Assembly: GCA_900547555.1 (NCBI GenBank) | Contig: URHG01000047.1 | Span: forward strand, 1 to 19,606 | DNA length: 19,606 nucleotides | Direction: 5' to 3' | From: an uncultured Porphyromonadaceae bacterium | GTDB taxonomy: Bacteria > Bacteroidota > Bacteroidia > Bacteroidales > UBA11471 | Shown here: in pieces, positions 1-7,552 of the stretch | How the letters are laid out: the number at the start of each line of letters is the position of its first letter | Numbering within the stretch: position 1 is the first letter of the stretch | The notes under the pieces: model-generated | Told to the model about the DNA's origin: nothing | The model's input: the letters and a program-made list of their open reading frames with translations, nothing else | The model's database searches: none | Translations under genes and position numbers: made by a program

Positions 1-235
1 GGAGATAAAGCAGGCCATTGCCATACCCTCCGAAGCAATCGTCCCCGAAATGGGAATCGACAAAGTATTCCTTTATAAAGGAGGTAAAGCCGTACCCGTA
101 GAAATAACGAAAGGGTTGCGTACCGAAGCCAAAGTACAGGTACTCAAAGGTCTGAATGTCGGCGACACGATCATCACATCGGGAACATTGCAATTACGTA
201 CCGGCCTGGCCGTAACCTTACATAGTGTAGAATAA
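1..235 (+). CDS. RND efflux periplasmic adaptor subunit, C-terminal fragment
   Basis: This is the 3' end of a gene that begins left of the window; the reading frame is open from base 2 to the TAA at 233-235 (77 residues visible). The segment reads like the membrane-proximal end of MexA/AcrA-type membrane fusion proteins: 'AIPSEAIVPE', a short beta hairpin around 'VFLYKGGKAVPVEI', and 'GLNVGDTIITSGTLQLRTG'. Such adaptors are anchored in the inner membrane and bridge the RND pump to the TolC channel. The RND gene starts 17 bp downstream, so the three genes form a standard efflux operon. The ATG at 50 is an internal methionine, not the start. The N-terminal lipoyl and hairpin domains are outside the window. 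Confidence 0.88.
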   Translation, partial: EIKQAIAIPSEAIVPEMGIDKVFLYKGGKAVPVEITKGLRTEAKVQVLKGLNVGDTIITSGTLQLRTGLAVTLHSVE

Positions 236-252
236 GAAGATAACCGTTCACC

Positions 253-3200
253 ATGAATATATCAGAATTAAGCATCAAACGCCCTGTTTTAGCGACCGTA
301 TTGATATTGATCATCATATTATTCGGTTTCATCGGCTACGAAAGTTTGGGCGTACGAGAATATCCATCGGTCGATAATCCCATCATCTCCGTTACCTGTT
401 CTTATTCGGGTGCGAATGCCGATGTCATCGAGAACCAGATTACCGAACCTCTCGAACAAAATATCAACGGTATCCCCGGTATCCGCTCACTCTCGAGCGT
501 AAGTAAACAGGGACAAAGCCGTATTACCGTAGAATTCGAGCTATCGGTCGATCTCGAAACCGCCGCCAATGACGTGCGCGACAAAGTATCGCGCGCCCAG
601 CGTTATCTGCCCGACGACTGCGACCCGCCCACCGTATCGAAGGCCGATGCCGATGCCACTCCCATTTTGATGGTCGCCATACAGAGCGACAAACGCTCTT
701 TGCTCGAACTGAGCGAAATTGCCGATCTTACGGTAAAAGAGCAACTGCAAACCATATCGGACGTAAGCAGCGTATCTATCTGGGGAGAAAAACGATATTC
801 CATGCGCTTGTGGCTCGACCCTGTGAAAATGGCCGGTTACGGTGTAACCCCTATGGACGTAAAAAATGCCATCGACCGGGAAAACGTAGAGTTACCCTCG
901 GGAAGTATCGAGGGTAATACGACCGAACTTACCATTCGCACATTAGGTCTGATGCATACAGCCGAAGAATTCAACAACATCATCGTAAAACAGAACGGAA
1001 GCCGCATCATACGTTTCCGGGACATCGGTACGGCCGACATCGAAGCACAAGACTTGAAAAGTTACATGAAGATGAACGGTGTGCCTATGGTGGGCGTCGT
1101 CGTCATTCCTCAACCGGGTGCCAACCACATCGAAATTGCCGATGCCGTGTATGAACGCATGGAGTCGATGAAAAAAGACCTGCCCGAAGATGTAAAATAT
1201 ACTTACGGTTTTGACAACACAAAATTTATTCGCGCTTCCATAAACGAGGTCGAAAGCACCGTTTACGAAGCATTCATACTTGTTATCATCATTATTTTCC
1301 TGTTCCTGCGCGACTGGCGGGTTACGCTGGTTCCTTGCGTCGTGATACCGGTATCGCTCATCGGCGCATTTTTCGTCATGTACATTGCAGGCTTCTCCAT
1401 CAACGTGCTCTCGATGCTGGCCGTCGTACTGGCCGTAGGACTGGTGGTCGATGATGCCATCGTTATGACCGAGAACATATATATCCGCATCGAACAAGGC
1501 ATGGCACCCAAACAAGCCGGTATAGAAGGCTCGAAAGAAATATTTTTTGCCGTCATATCGACGACCATCACGCTGGTAGCTGTGTTCTTCCCCATCGTAT
1601 TTATGGAAGGAACTACGGGGCGTCTGTTCAGGGAATTCAGTATCGTAGTATCGGGAGCCGTTATCATTTCGGCCTTTGCCGCACTCACTTTTACCCCCAT
1701 GCTGGCAACGAAAATACTGAAACGCAGAGAGAAAAAGAACTGGTTCTACCGCAAAACCGAACCGTTCTTCGCCGGAATGAACCACTATTATTACAAGTCG
1801 CTCGACGCATTCCTGCACCACCGTTACATCGCATTGCCCATCGTATTGATAATGCTGGGTATCATCGCCTATCTGTGGATACAAATTCCGGCGGAAATGG
1901 CTCCGCTCGAAGACCGCTCGCGTATCACCATCAACACGCGCGGACCAGAGGGTGTTACCTATGAATACATGCGTGACTATACCGAAGACATCAACCTGTT
2001 GGCCGACTCCATCGTTCCCGATGCGACTGCTATTACCGCCCGCGTATCGAGCGGAACAGGAAGCGTGGAAATCATGCTCAAAGACATCAAAGACCGGAAT
2101 TATTCGCAAATGGACGTCGCCGAAAAACTCTCGAAAGCCGTACAAACGAAAACCAAAGCGCGTTCTTTCGTACAGCAACAATCGACATTCGGCGGACGCC
2201 GAGGCAGTATGCCCGTACAATATGTCATTCAAGCACCCAATATAGAGAAATTACAAGAAGTATTGCCGACATTCATGACAAAAGTATATGAAAATCCTGT
2301 CTTCCAAATGGCCGATGTCGACCTAAAATTCAGTAAGCCCGAAGCCCGTATCGAAATAGATCGGGAAAAAGCCAACATACTGGGTATAAGTACCCGGGAC
2401 ATCGCGCAAACCCTACAATACGGATTGAGCGGCCAGCGCATGGGATACTTTTACATGAACGGCAAACAGTATGAAATTTTAGGAGAGATAAACCGCCAAC
2501 AACGGAACAAACCTGTCGATCTGAAATCGATATACATACGTAACAGCAACGGCGACATGATACAGCTCGACAACCTCATTACTCTTATCGAAGGTACAGC
2601 TCCTCCCCAACTCTATCGGTATAACCGTTTCGTATCGGCAACCGTTTCCGCAGGTTTGGCCGAGGGAAAAACCATAGGACAAGGTCTCGATGAGATGGAT
2701 AAAATCGCCAAAGAAACACTCGATGACACTTTCAGGACTGCCCTTACCGGAGATTCGAAAGAATATAGAGAAAGTTCTTCGAGCCTGATGTTTGCCTTTA
2801 TCCTCGCACTGGTACTCATCTATCTCATCTTGGCCGCCCAATTCGAGAGCTTCAAAGACCCCTTCATCATCATGCTCACCGTACCGCTGGCTATATGCGG
2901 GGCACTCATCTTCATGTATTTCAACGACCAAACGATGAATATTTTCAGCCAAATCGGTATCATCATGCTCATCGGCCTTGTGGCGAAGAACGGTATTCTC
3001 ATCGTCGAATTCGCCAACCAAAAACAGGAGGCCGGTGTCGACAAACAGAAAGCTATACGCGAAGCCTCGGTACAACGTCTGCGTCCTATCCTCATGACCA
3101 GTGCATCGACGATCTTAGGGCTTATCCCGTTGGCTTTTGCTACCGGCGAAGGCGCCAACGGACGTGTAGCCATGGGTATCGCCGTCGTGGGCGGAATGCT

Positions 3201-3291
3201 CATATCGACACTGATGACGATGTATATCGTCCCGGCTATTTATACTTATATATCTACTAACCGACTCCACTCTCAAGAAGAAGAAATATGA
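253..3291 (+). CDS. RND multidrug efflux transporter, HAE1/AcrB family
   Basis: Inner-membrane proton-driven pump that would capture hydrophobic or amphipathic compounds from the periplasm and pass them to TolC. At 1012 residues it is slightly shorter than AcrB or MexB (about 1,045). The N-terminus ('SIKRPVLATVLILII') is the typical TM1, followed by a porter domain. The transmembrane repeats include 'GLVVDDAIVMTENI' with the proton-relay aspartates D400 and D401, and 'GLVAKNGILIVEFAN' with the relay lysine K912. The catalytic set is therefore intact and this is not a heavy-metal (HME) type. The stop codon overlaps the ATG of the downstream channel gene (ATGA), implying translational coupling. 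The exported substrate cannot be read from sequence. No local regulator gene is visible; a TetR or other regulator could lie left of the window. Confidence 0.96.
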   Translation: MNISELSIKRPVLATVLILIIILFGFIGYESLGVREYPSVDNPIISVTCSYSGANADVIENQITEPLEQNINGIPGIRSLSSVSKQGQSRITVEFELSVDLETAANDVRDKVSRAQRYLPDDCDPPTVSKADADATPILMVAIQSDKRSLLELSEIADLTVKEQLQTISDVSSVSIWGEKRYSMRLWLDPVKMAGYGVTPMDVKNAIDRENVELPSGSIEGNTTELTIRTLGLMHTAEEFNNIIVKQNGSRIIRFRDIGTADIEAQDLKSYMKMNGVPMVGVVVIPQPGANHIEIADAVYERMESMKKDLPEDVKYTYGFDNTKFIRASINEVESTVYEAFILVIIIIFLFLRDWRVTLVPCVVIPVSLIGAFFVMYIAGFSINVLSMLAVVLAVGLVVDDAIVMTENIYIRIEQGMAPKQAGIEGSKEIFFAVISTTITLVAVFFPIVFMEGTTGRLFREFSIVVSGAVIISAFAALTFTPMLATKILKRREKKNWFYRKTEPFFAGMNHYYYKSLDAFLHHRYIALPIVLIMLGIIAYLWIQIPAEMAPLEDRSRITINTRGPEGVTYEYMRDYTEDINLLADSIVPDATAITARVSSGTGSVEIMLKDIKDRNYSQMDVAEKLSKAVQTKTKARSFVQQQSTFGGRRGSMPVQYVIQAPNIEKLQEVLPTFMTKVYENPVFQMADVDLKFSKPEARIEIDREKANILGISTRDIAQTLQYGLSGQRMGYFYMNGKQYEILGEINRQQRNKPVDLKSIYIRNSNGDMIQLDNLITLIEGTAPPQLYRYNRFVSATVSAGLAEGKTIGQGLDEMDKIAKETLDDTFRTALTGDSKEYRESSSSLMFAFILALVLIYLILAAQFESFKDPFIIMLTVPLAICGALIFMYFNDQTMNIFSQIGIIMLIGLVAKNGILIVEFANQKQEAGVDKQKAIREASVQRLRPILMTSASTILGLIPLAFATGEGANGRVAMGIAVVGGMLISTLMTMYIVPAIYTYISTNRLHSQEEEI

Positions 3292-4601
3292 GAACTCTAT
3301 TCATATCACTCATGTGCGCCCTGCCCCTTGCCTTGCAAGCGCAATCTTACTCATTGAAATCTTGTCTCGAAACAGGATTGGAAAATAACTACTCCTTGCG
3401 AATCGTCCGCAATGAAGAACAGATTGAGAAAAACAATGCAACCCGGGGTAATGCCGGTATGTTGCCGAACATAGATCTAAGTGCCGGTTACAATGGGGGT
3501 GTCGACAATACCAAAACCATCGACAGGAGTACAGGATCGGGGCATCACAACAACGGTGTATTCGATCAAGACATAAACGTAGGCATCAATCTCGACTGGA
3601 CTCTTTTCAACGGATTCGAGCTTCTCACCAATTACGAGCGCCTGCAAGAAATGGCCAAACAGGGTGAAACCCTGACTCGCATCGCCATCGAGGACTATAT
3701 CGCCGAATTATCGGCCGAATATTTCAATTTTATCCAGCAAAAAATCCGGTTGAAAAACTTCCTCTATGCCGTATCGCTTTCGAAAGAACGATTGCGTATC
3801 GTCGAAGAAAGATACCAGATAGGAAACTTTTCACGTCTCGACCTGCTTCAAGCCCGGGTAGACTTCAATGCCGACAGCGCCCAATATATGAAACAGCAAG
3901 AAACACTAAGCACCTCCCGCATTCGCCTTAACGAGCTGATGTCGGTCGGCGACATGAACCAACCCATATCGGTACACGACTCGATTATCAACGTAAACAC
4001 ATTCCTGATTTTTGAAGAATTATGGACCTCGACTTTACAGACAAATGCGTCTCTCCTGAAATCGGAACAAGATAAAACACTCGCTTCTCTCGACTTGAAA
4101 AAAGTTTATTCCCGAAATTATCCTTATGTAAAATTCAATGCCGGTTACGGTTACACGTTGAATGTTTATGACCGGCCTTCCGATACCAAACGGCGTAACA
4201 ATCTCGGCCTGAATTTCGGGGTTACAGTAGGCTTCAATCTCTTCGACGGTAATCGCCGTCGGGAAATAAGGAATGCCCGCATCGCCATTGAAAATGCCGA
4301 ACTGCAACAAAAAGAGCTTACCCAGTCTTTACGCGCCGACATCAGTAATTTGTGGCAGGCTTACAAAAACAACATCGAAGTGTTGAATCTCGAACGCGAG
4401 AATCTGACGGCGGCCAAAGAAAACTATAATATCGCCCGCGAACGGTACATATTGGGAAACCTCTCGGGTATCGAATTACGCGAGGCTCAAAAAAGCCTGC
4501 TCGATGCCGAAGAACGCATTCTTACGGCCGAATACGATACGAAATTATGTGAAATATCATTATTGCAAATCAGTGGAAAAATTACCGACTACCTAAAATA
4601 G
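3288..4601 (+). CDS. TolC family outer membrane efflux channel
   Basis: Outer-membrane factor that completes the tripartite pump. The 437-residue protein starts with a Sec signal peptide ('MRTLFISLMCALPLALQAQ', likely cleaved after AQA) and contains two OEP repeats. Each repeat has the long heptad-like helices of the TolC periplasmic tunnel, for example 'EERYQIGNFSRLDLLQARVDF' type segments near residue 170 and 'RERYILGNLSGIELREAQKS' near residue 390. The 'Y.(I/L)GN.S...L..AQ' pattern is diagnostic of the family. There is no lipobox cysteine, unlike many OprM-type proteins. The ATG overlaps the RND stop by 4 bp, and an intrinsic terminator follows about 40 bp after the stop, so this is the last gene of the efflux operon. 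Confidence 0.94.
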   Translation: MRTLFISLMCALPLALQAQSYSLKSCLETGLENNYSLRIVRNEEQIEKNNATRGNAGMLPNIDLSAGYNGGVDNTKTIDRSTGSGHHNNGVFDQDINVGINLDWTLFNGFELLTNYERLQEMAKQGETLTRIAIEDYIAELSAEYFNFIQQKIRLKNFLYAVSLSKERLRIVEERYQIGNFSRLDLLQARVDFNADSAQYMKQQETLSTSRIRLNELMSVGDMNQPISVHDSIINVNTFLIFEELWTSTLQTNASLLKSEQDKTLASLDLKKVYSRNYPYVKFNAGYGYTLNVYDRPSDTKRRNNLGLNFGVTVGFNLFDGNRRREIRNARIAIENAELQQKELTQSLRADISNLWQAYKNNIEVLNLERENLTAAKENYNIARERYILGNLSGIELREAQKSLLDAEERILTAEYDTKLCEISLLQISGKITDYLK

Positions 4602-4638
4602 TACAATCTTTTTACCTTAAAAACACTGTTTTCCCCAA

Positions 4639-4665
4639 AGCCGCATCGGTCGATGCGGCTTTTTA
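4639..4665 (+). terminator. Rho-independent terminator of the efflux operon
   Basis: A GC-rich stem (AGCCGCATC / GATGCGGCT) closes a GGTC tetraloop and runs straight into TTTTATTT. It lies 37 bp after the TolC stop codon. The A-rich sequence before the stem may let it work on both strands. Confidence 0.85.
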
Positions 4666-4795
4666 TTTCGACAAGTCCATCGACTATCACCAATGTATGA
4701 AGTAAAAATTTCCTCTTCTGCCATATAGTAAATAGAGAAACGTTACTGAATATAAGAGTTCATATAAAGATTATTATTTTTTCACTCAAAATAAT

Positions 4796-4834
4796 TAGAT
4801 TTGTAAAACTTACACAACCAGAAAAATTTACAAA
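4796..4834 (+). promoter_or_regulatory. Second -7 motif and 8-bp inverted repeat in the operon leader
   Basis: TAGATTTG at 4796-4803 fits the Bacteroidetes -7 consensus TAnnTTTG and overlaps TTTGTAAA (4800-4807). That octamer recurs as its exact reverse complement TTTACAAA at 4827-4834, with 19 bp between. This could be an upstream promoter with an operator, or a chance motif in AT-rich DNA. No matching -33 TTTG lies at the expected distance, so confidence is low. The AT-rich 4667-4865 stretch contains no gene that I can support. Confidence 0.3.
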
Positions 4835-4865
4835 ACCGTATTTCGGTAAAATTGGTACGAATATC

Positions 4866-4881
4866 TGTAATTCTGATTACA
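4866..4881 (+). promoter_or_regulatory. 16-bp palindrome, probable activator site (CRP/FNR-like)
   Basis: TGTAAT-TCTG-ATTACA is a perfect dyad with a 4-bp spacer, the general architecture of CRP/FNR-family operators. Its centre (4873.5) is about 40-42 bp upstream of the start site expected from the -7 box at 4902-4909. That is the class II activator position, and the -33 TTTG box expected there is missing. Two direct copies of GGTACGAA (4854-4861 and 4886-4893, 32 bp apart) flank the dyad and might be a second regulator's sites. The regulator is not encoded in the window. Confidence 0.5.
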
Positions 4882-4901
4882 AGAAGGTACGAAGCAAGCG
4901 A

Positions 4902-4909
4902 TATTTTTG
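4902..4909 (+). promoter_or_regulatory. Bacteroidetes -7 promoter element for the redox/Tat operon
   Basis: TATTTTTG matches TAnnTTTG exactly and sits 28 bp before the ATG of the exported flavodoxin, giving a short leader. The usual -33 TTTG is poor, consistent with dependence on an activator at the adjacent palindrome. It is the only well-placed promoter I find ahead of the ten-gene run. Confidence 0.6.
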
Positions 4910-4937
4910 TATCATGAAATTTTAAATCTATTCGATC

Positions 4938-5489
4938 ATGAAAAAACTACTCTTCGCATCGATTATGGTTGCAACCGTATGCTTCTCGTCGGTCGCATAC
5001 GCCCAAACCCGTTCTTTGGTCGTCTACTTTTCCCACAGCGGTAATACCAAAAGCGTAGCCGAACAAATAAAGTCTTTCACCGGTGCAGATATTTTGGAAA
5101 TCGTTCCCGAGAAAGCATATCCCGAAGATTATCAGAGTGTCGTAGATCAAGCCAAAGCCGAAATCAATGCCGGGATAAAACCTGCAATCAAACCGTCCGT
5201 AACCGACATTTCCCGATATGACACGATATTTATAGGCTCGCCTTGTTGGTGGGGAACCATAGCCCCTCCGGTCGCAACCTTCCTCTCGGGACACAACCTT
5301 TCGGGTAAAACTATTGTTCCTTTTATGACTCATGAAGGAAGCCGTATGGGACACAGCGAAAAAGATATTCGAGAACTCTGCCCCGAATCGGTACTGCTAC
5401 AAGGACTTCCTATCAGAGGTAGCAGAGCTCGACAAGCAGCCCCCGAAATAAAGAAATGGCTGCAAGAAATCGGGACTACACAACATTAA
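4938..5489 (+). CDS. Exported flavodoxin (Sec signal peptide)
   Basis: A 183-residue protein of the short flavodoxin-like family (Flavodoxin_4 type), expected to bind FMN and carry electrons. Residues 1-22 are a clean Sec signal peptide (KK, a hydrophobic core, then A-Y-A before Q23) with no twin arginine and no lipobox, so the mature protein should be soluble in the periplasm. The mature part begins with the FMN phosphate loop 'SHSGNTKSVA' (residues 32-41), followed by 'SPCWWGTIAPPVATFL' and 'THEGSRMGHSEKDI' family motifs. Flavodoxins are usually cytoplasmic; export by Sec means FMN would have to be loaded after translocation. It is the first gene of the operon, and the next gene is its unexported paralogue. 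A noncatalytic or flavin-delivery role cannot be excluded. Confidence 0.88.
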   Translation: MKKLLFASIMVATVCFSSVAYAQTRSLVVYFSHSGNTKSVAEQIKSFTGADILEIVPEKAYPEDYQSVVDQAKAEINAGIKPAIKPSVTDISRYDTIFIGSPCWWGTIAPPVATFLSGHNLSGKTIVPFMTHEGSRMGHSEKDIRELCPESVLLQGLPIRGSRARQAAPEIKKWLQEIGTTQH

Positions 5490-5507
5490 CCGTAAAAAAG
5501 AGCACGT

Positions 5508-6044
5508 ATGGTATCTAAAAGTCTTATCGCATTTTTCTCCCGAAAAGGATTCAACTATGTCAACGGCGGCATAATAAACCTGCCTGTCGGGAATACCGAA
5601 ATCGTAGCTCATAAAATACAACTGCTCACCGGCGGCGGAAACGACATGTTCCACATCGAGCCGCAAACGGCTTACCCCATATATTATACCGAGGCGACGG
5701 AAATAGCCCAAAAAGAAATGCGGGAAAATTCCCGCCCAGCAATACTCGGAGAGATAGAGGATATAAACCGCTATGAAAACATTTTTCTGGGTTATCCCAA
5801 CTGGTGGGGTACTATGCCTATGGCGGTTTTCACCTTTCTGGAAAAATACGACTTCTCGGGGAAAACCATCATTCCTTTCTGTACGCATGAAGGGAGCGGC
5901 ATGGGAAGCAGCGAACGCGATATAAGTACCTTATGTCCGAATGCAAAGCTGTTACCGGGTTTAGCGATACGCGGGAGCGATGCGGGACAATCGGACAAAA
6001 TCATCAGAGAATGGTTGGAATCAAATGCCCTTATAAAAAAATAA
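5508..6044 (+). CDS. Flavodoxin, cytoplasmic paralogue
   Basis: A 178-residue flavodoxin-like protein without a signal peptide, 18 bp after its exported relative. The two share long motif blocks ('WWGT...V.TFL', 'FSGKTI.PF.THEGS.MG.SE.DI..LCP', 'GL.IRGS.A.Q'). Here the phosphate loop is split by an insertion: 'SRKGFNYVNGGI' precedes 'LPVGNTEIVA' (residues 27-34), a variant seen in one branch of this family. The start at 5508 is fixed by an in-frame TAA just upstream. Expected role: cytoplasmic FMN electron carrier or NAD(P)H-linked flavin reductase partner for the membrane protein encoded next. The 3' end is 8 bp from the next start. Confidence 0.87.
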   Translation: MVSKSLIAFFSRKGFNYVNGGIINLPVGNTEIVAHKIQLLTGGGNDMFHIEPQTAYPIYYTEATEIAQKEMRENSRPAILGEIEDINRYENIFLGYPNWWGTMPMAVFTFLEKYDFSGKTIIPFCTHEGSGMGSSERDISTLCPNAKLLPGLAIRGSDAGQSDKIIREWLESNALIKK

Positions 6045-6052
6045 ATCCTGTT

Positions 6053-7540
6053 ATGCTGAGAAAATTTAGAATCATTGCAGCTCTTTTCTGCTTTTTATTC
6101 ATCACACTACTGTTTCTCGATTTTACCGGCAGCATACATGTCTGGTTCGGTTGGCTGGCAAAAATACAATTTCTCCCGGCTGTACTGGCATTGAATGTCG
6201 CCGTCGTGCTGGTCCTCATCGTCTTAACCTTGATTTTCGGACGTATCTATTGTTCGATAATCTGTCCTATGGGCGTATTTCAAGACATTGTATCTCGAAT
6301 CAGCAGTCGTCGGAAAAAGAAAAAATACCGCTTTTCCTACTCACCGGCCATATCGTGGCTGAGGTACGGTTTATTGGTCGTTTTCATTATCGCTCTTGTT
6401 GCTGGTATCGGCTCTTTCGTAGCATTGCTCGCCCCTTACAGTTCTTACGGGCGGATAGTGCAAAATCTTTTTGCCCCGGTTTACGGGTGGGGCAATAACC
6501 TTTTGGCTTATTTCGCCGAACGTGCAGACAGCTACGCTTTCTATACAACCGACGTGTGGCTGAAAAATCTTCCCACATTCCTTATTGCCCTCGCAACTTT
6601 CGTCGTCATTGCCGTACTGGCTTGGCGCAACGGTCGTATATATTGCAATACGATTTGCCCCGTAGGTACGGTATTGGGACTCTTATCCCGATATGCTTGG
6701 CTGCGTCCGCACATAGATACTTCGAAATGCAACAGTTGCGGCCTCTGCGCCCGGAATTGCAAAGCATCTTGTATCGACCCGAAAGAACACCGTATCGATT
6801 ACAGCCGATGCGTAACCTGCATGGATTGTCTCGAAACTTGTCATAAAGGAGCCATTACATATACTCACCCAAGAAAAAATACCGACCCATCTGCTCAAAA
6901 TCGTGAAAATGTACCGACTTCCCGCCGACAATTTCTCGTAACGGCCGGCGTATTGGTTGCCGGAGCCATTGAAGCGCAAGAGAAAAAAGTCGACGGCGGC
7001 CTCGCACCCATTCTCGACAAAGAAATACCCCAGCGATCAACTCCTGTCGTTCCTCCAGGTGCTCTGAGCCTGCGCAACATGGCACAACATTGTACGGCTT
7101 GCCAACTCTGCGTATCGGTATGTCCCAATCAGGTTTTAAGACCGTCGGGCAAATTCTCGACTTTCATGCAGCCGGAAATGTCTTACGAGCGCGGATATTG
7201 TCGACCGGAGTGTACCAAATGTTCCGAGGTATGCCCTGCCGGGGCCATACACCCGATTACTCGGGCCGACAAATCGGCAACACAAATCGGTCATGCCGTA
7301 TGGATACGGGAAAACTGCATACCTCTGACCGATGGGGTCGAATGCGGGAATTGCGCCCGCCACTGCCCTACCGGTGCTATACAGATGGTTGCTTCCGCCC
7401 CGTCGGACGGAGATTCTTTAAAAATTCCGGTTATCGACGACGAACGCTGTATCGGTTGCGGCGCATGCGAGAATTTGTGTCCGAGCCGACCGTTCAGTGC
7501 GATTTATGTCGAGGGTTACGAACATCACAGGACTATTTAA
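6053..7540 (+). CDS. NapH-NapG-like membrane polyferredoxin fusion with internal Tat segment
   Basis: The frame stays open back to 5933 inside the flavodoxin gene, but ATG 6053 gives a natural TM1 start and a 495-residue protein. Residues 1-215 are NapH-like: four membrane helices (about 5-21, 42-62, 102-127, 173-191) and two 'GRIYC...CP' motifs (64-72, 194-202). Then come two cytoplasmic 4Fe-4S motifs (C226/229/232/236 and C253/256/259/263). Next is 'SRRQFLVTAGVLVAGA' (290-305), a twin-arginine motif leading a hydrophobic helix in the middle of the chain. The tail resembles NapG/NrfC ferredoxins with four cysteine sets (347-357, 383-394, 422-438, 466-476). The positive-inside rule places the first clusters in the cytoplasm and the last four outside. 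Likely job: moving electrons from quinol or cytoplasmic carriers to periplasmic partners. TatA and TatC are in the same operon. Cleavage after EA308 is possible, otherwise the tail stays anchored. Confidence 0.9.
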   Translation: MLRKFRIIAALFCFLFITLLFLDFTGSIHVWFGWLAKIQFLPAVLALNVAVVLVLIVLTLIFGRIYCSIICPMGVFQDIVSRISSRRKKKKYRFSYSPAISWLRYGLLVVFIIALVAGIGSFVALLAPYSSYGRIVQNLFAPVYGWGNNLLAYFAERADSYAFYTTDVWLKNLPTFLIALATFVVIAVLAWRNGRIYCNTICPVGTVLGLLSRYAWLRPHIDTSKCNSCGLCARNCKASCIDPKEHRIDYSRCVTCMDCLETCHKGAITYTHPRKNTDPSAQNRENVPTSRRQFLVTAGVLVAGAIEAQEKKVDGGLAPILDKEIPQRSTPVVPPGALSLRNMAQHCTACQLCVSVCPNQVLRPSGKFSTFMQPEMSYERGYCRPECTKCSEVCPAGAIHPITRADKSATQIGHAVWIRENCIPLTDGVECGNCARHCPTGAIQMVASAPSDGDSLKIPVIDDERCIGCGACENLCPSRPFSAIYVEGYEHHRTI

Positions 7541-7552
7541 TGCGGTAAAATC

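Noticed and set aside
943..2232. A 429-codon open frame on the minus strand inside the RND transporter gene
   Set aside because: It mirrors a codon-biased real gene, has a His/Asp/Tyr-rich composition typical of antisense shadows, and no family motif.
5933..6052. A longer N-terminus for the polyferredoxin starting inside the second flavodoxin
   Set aside because: The added 40 residues overlap a real gene and put a hydrophilic stretch before TM1; ATG 6053 gives a natural membrane-protein start.
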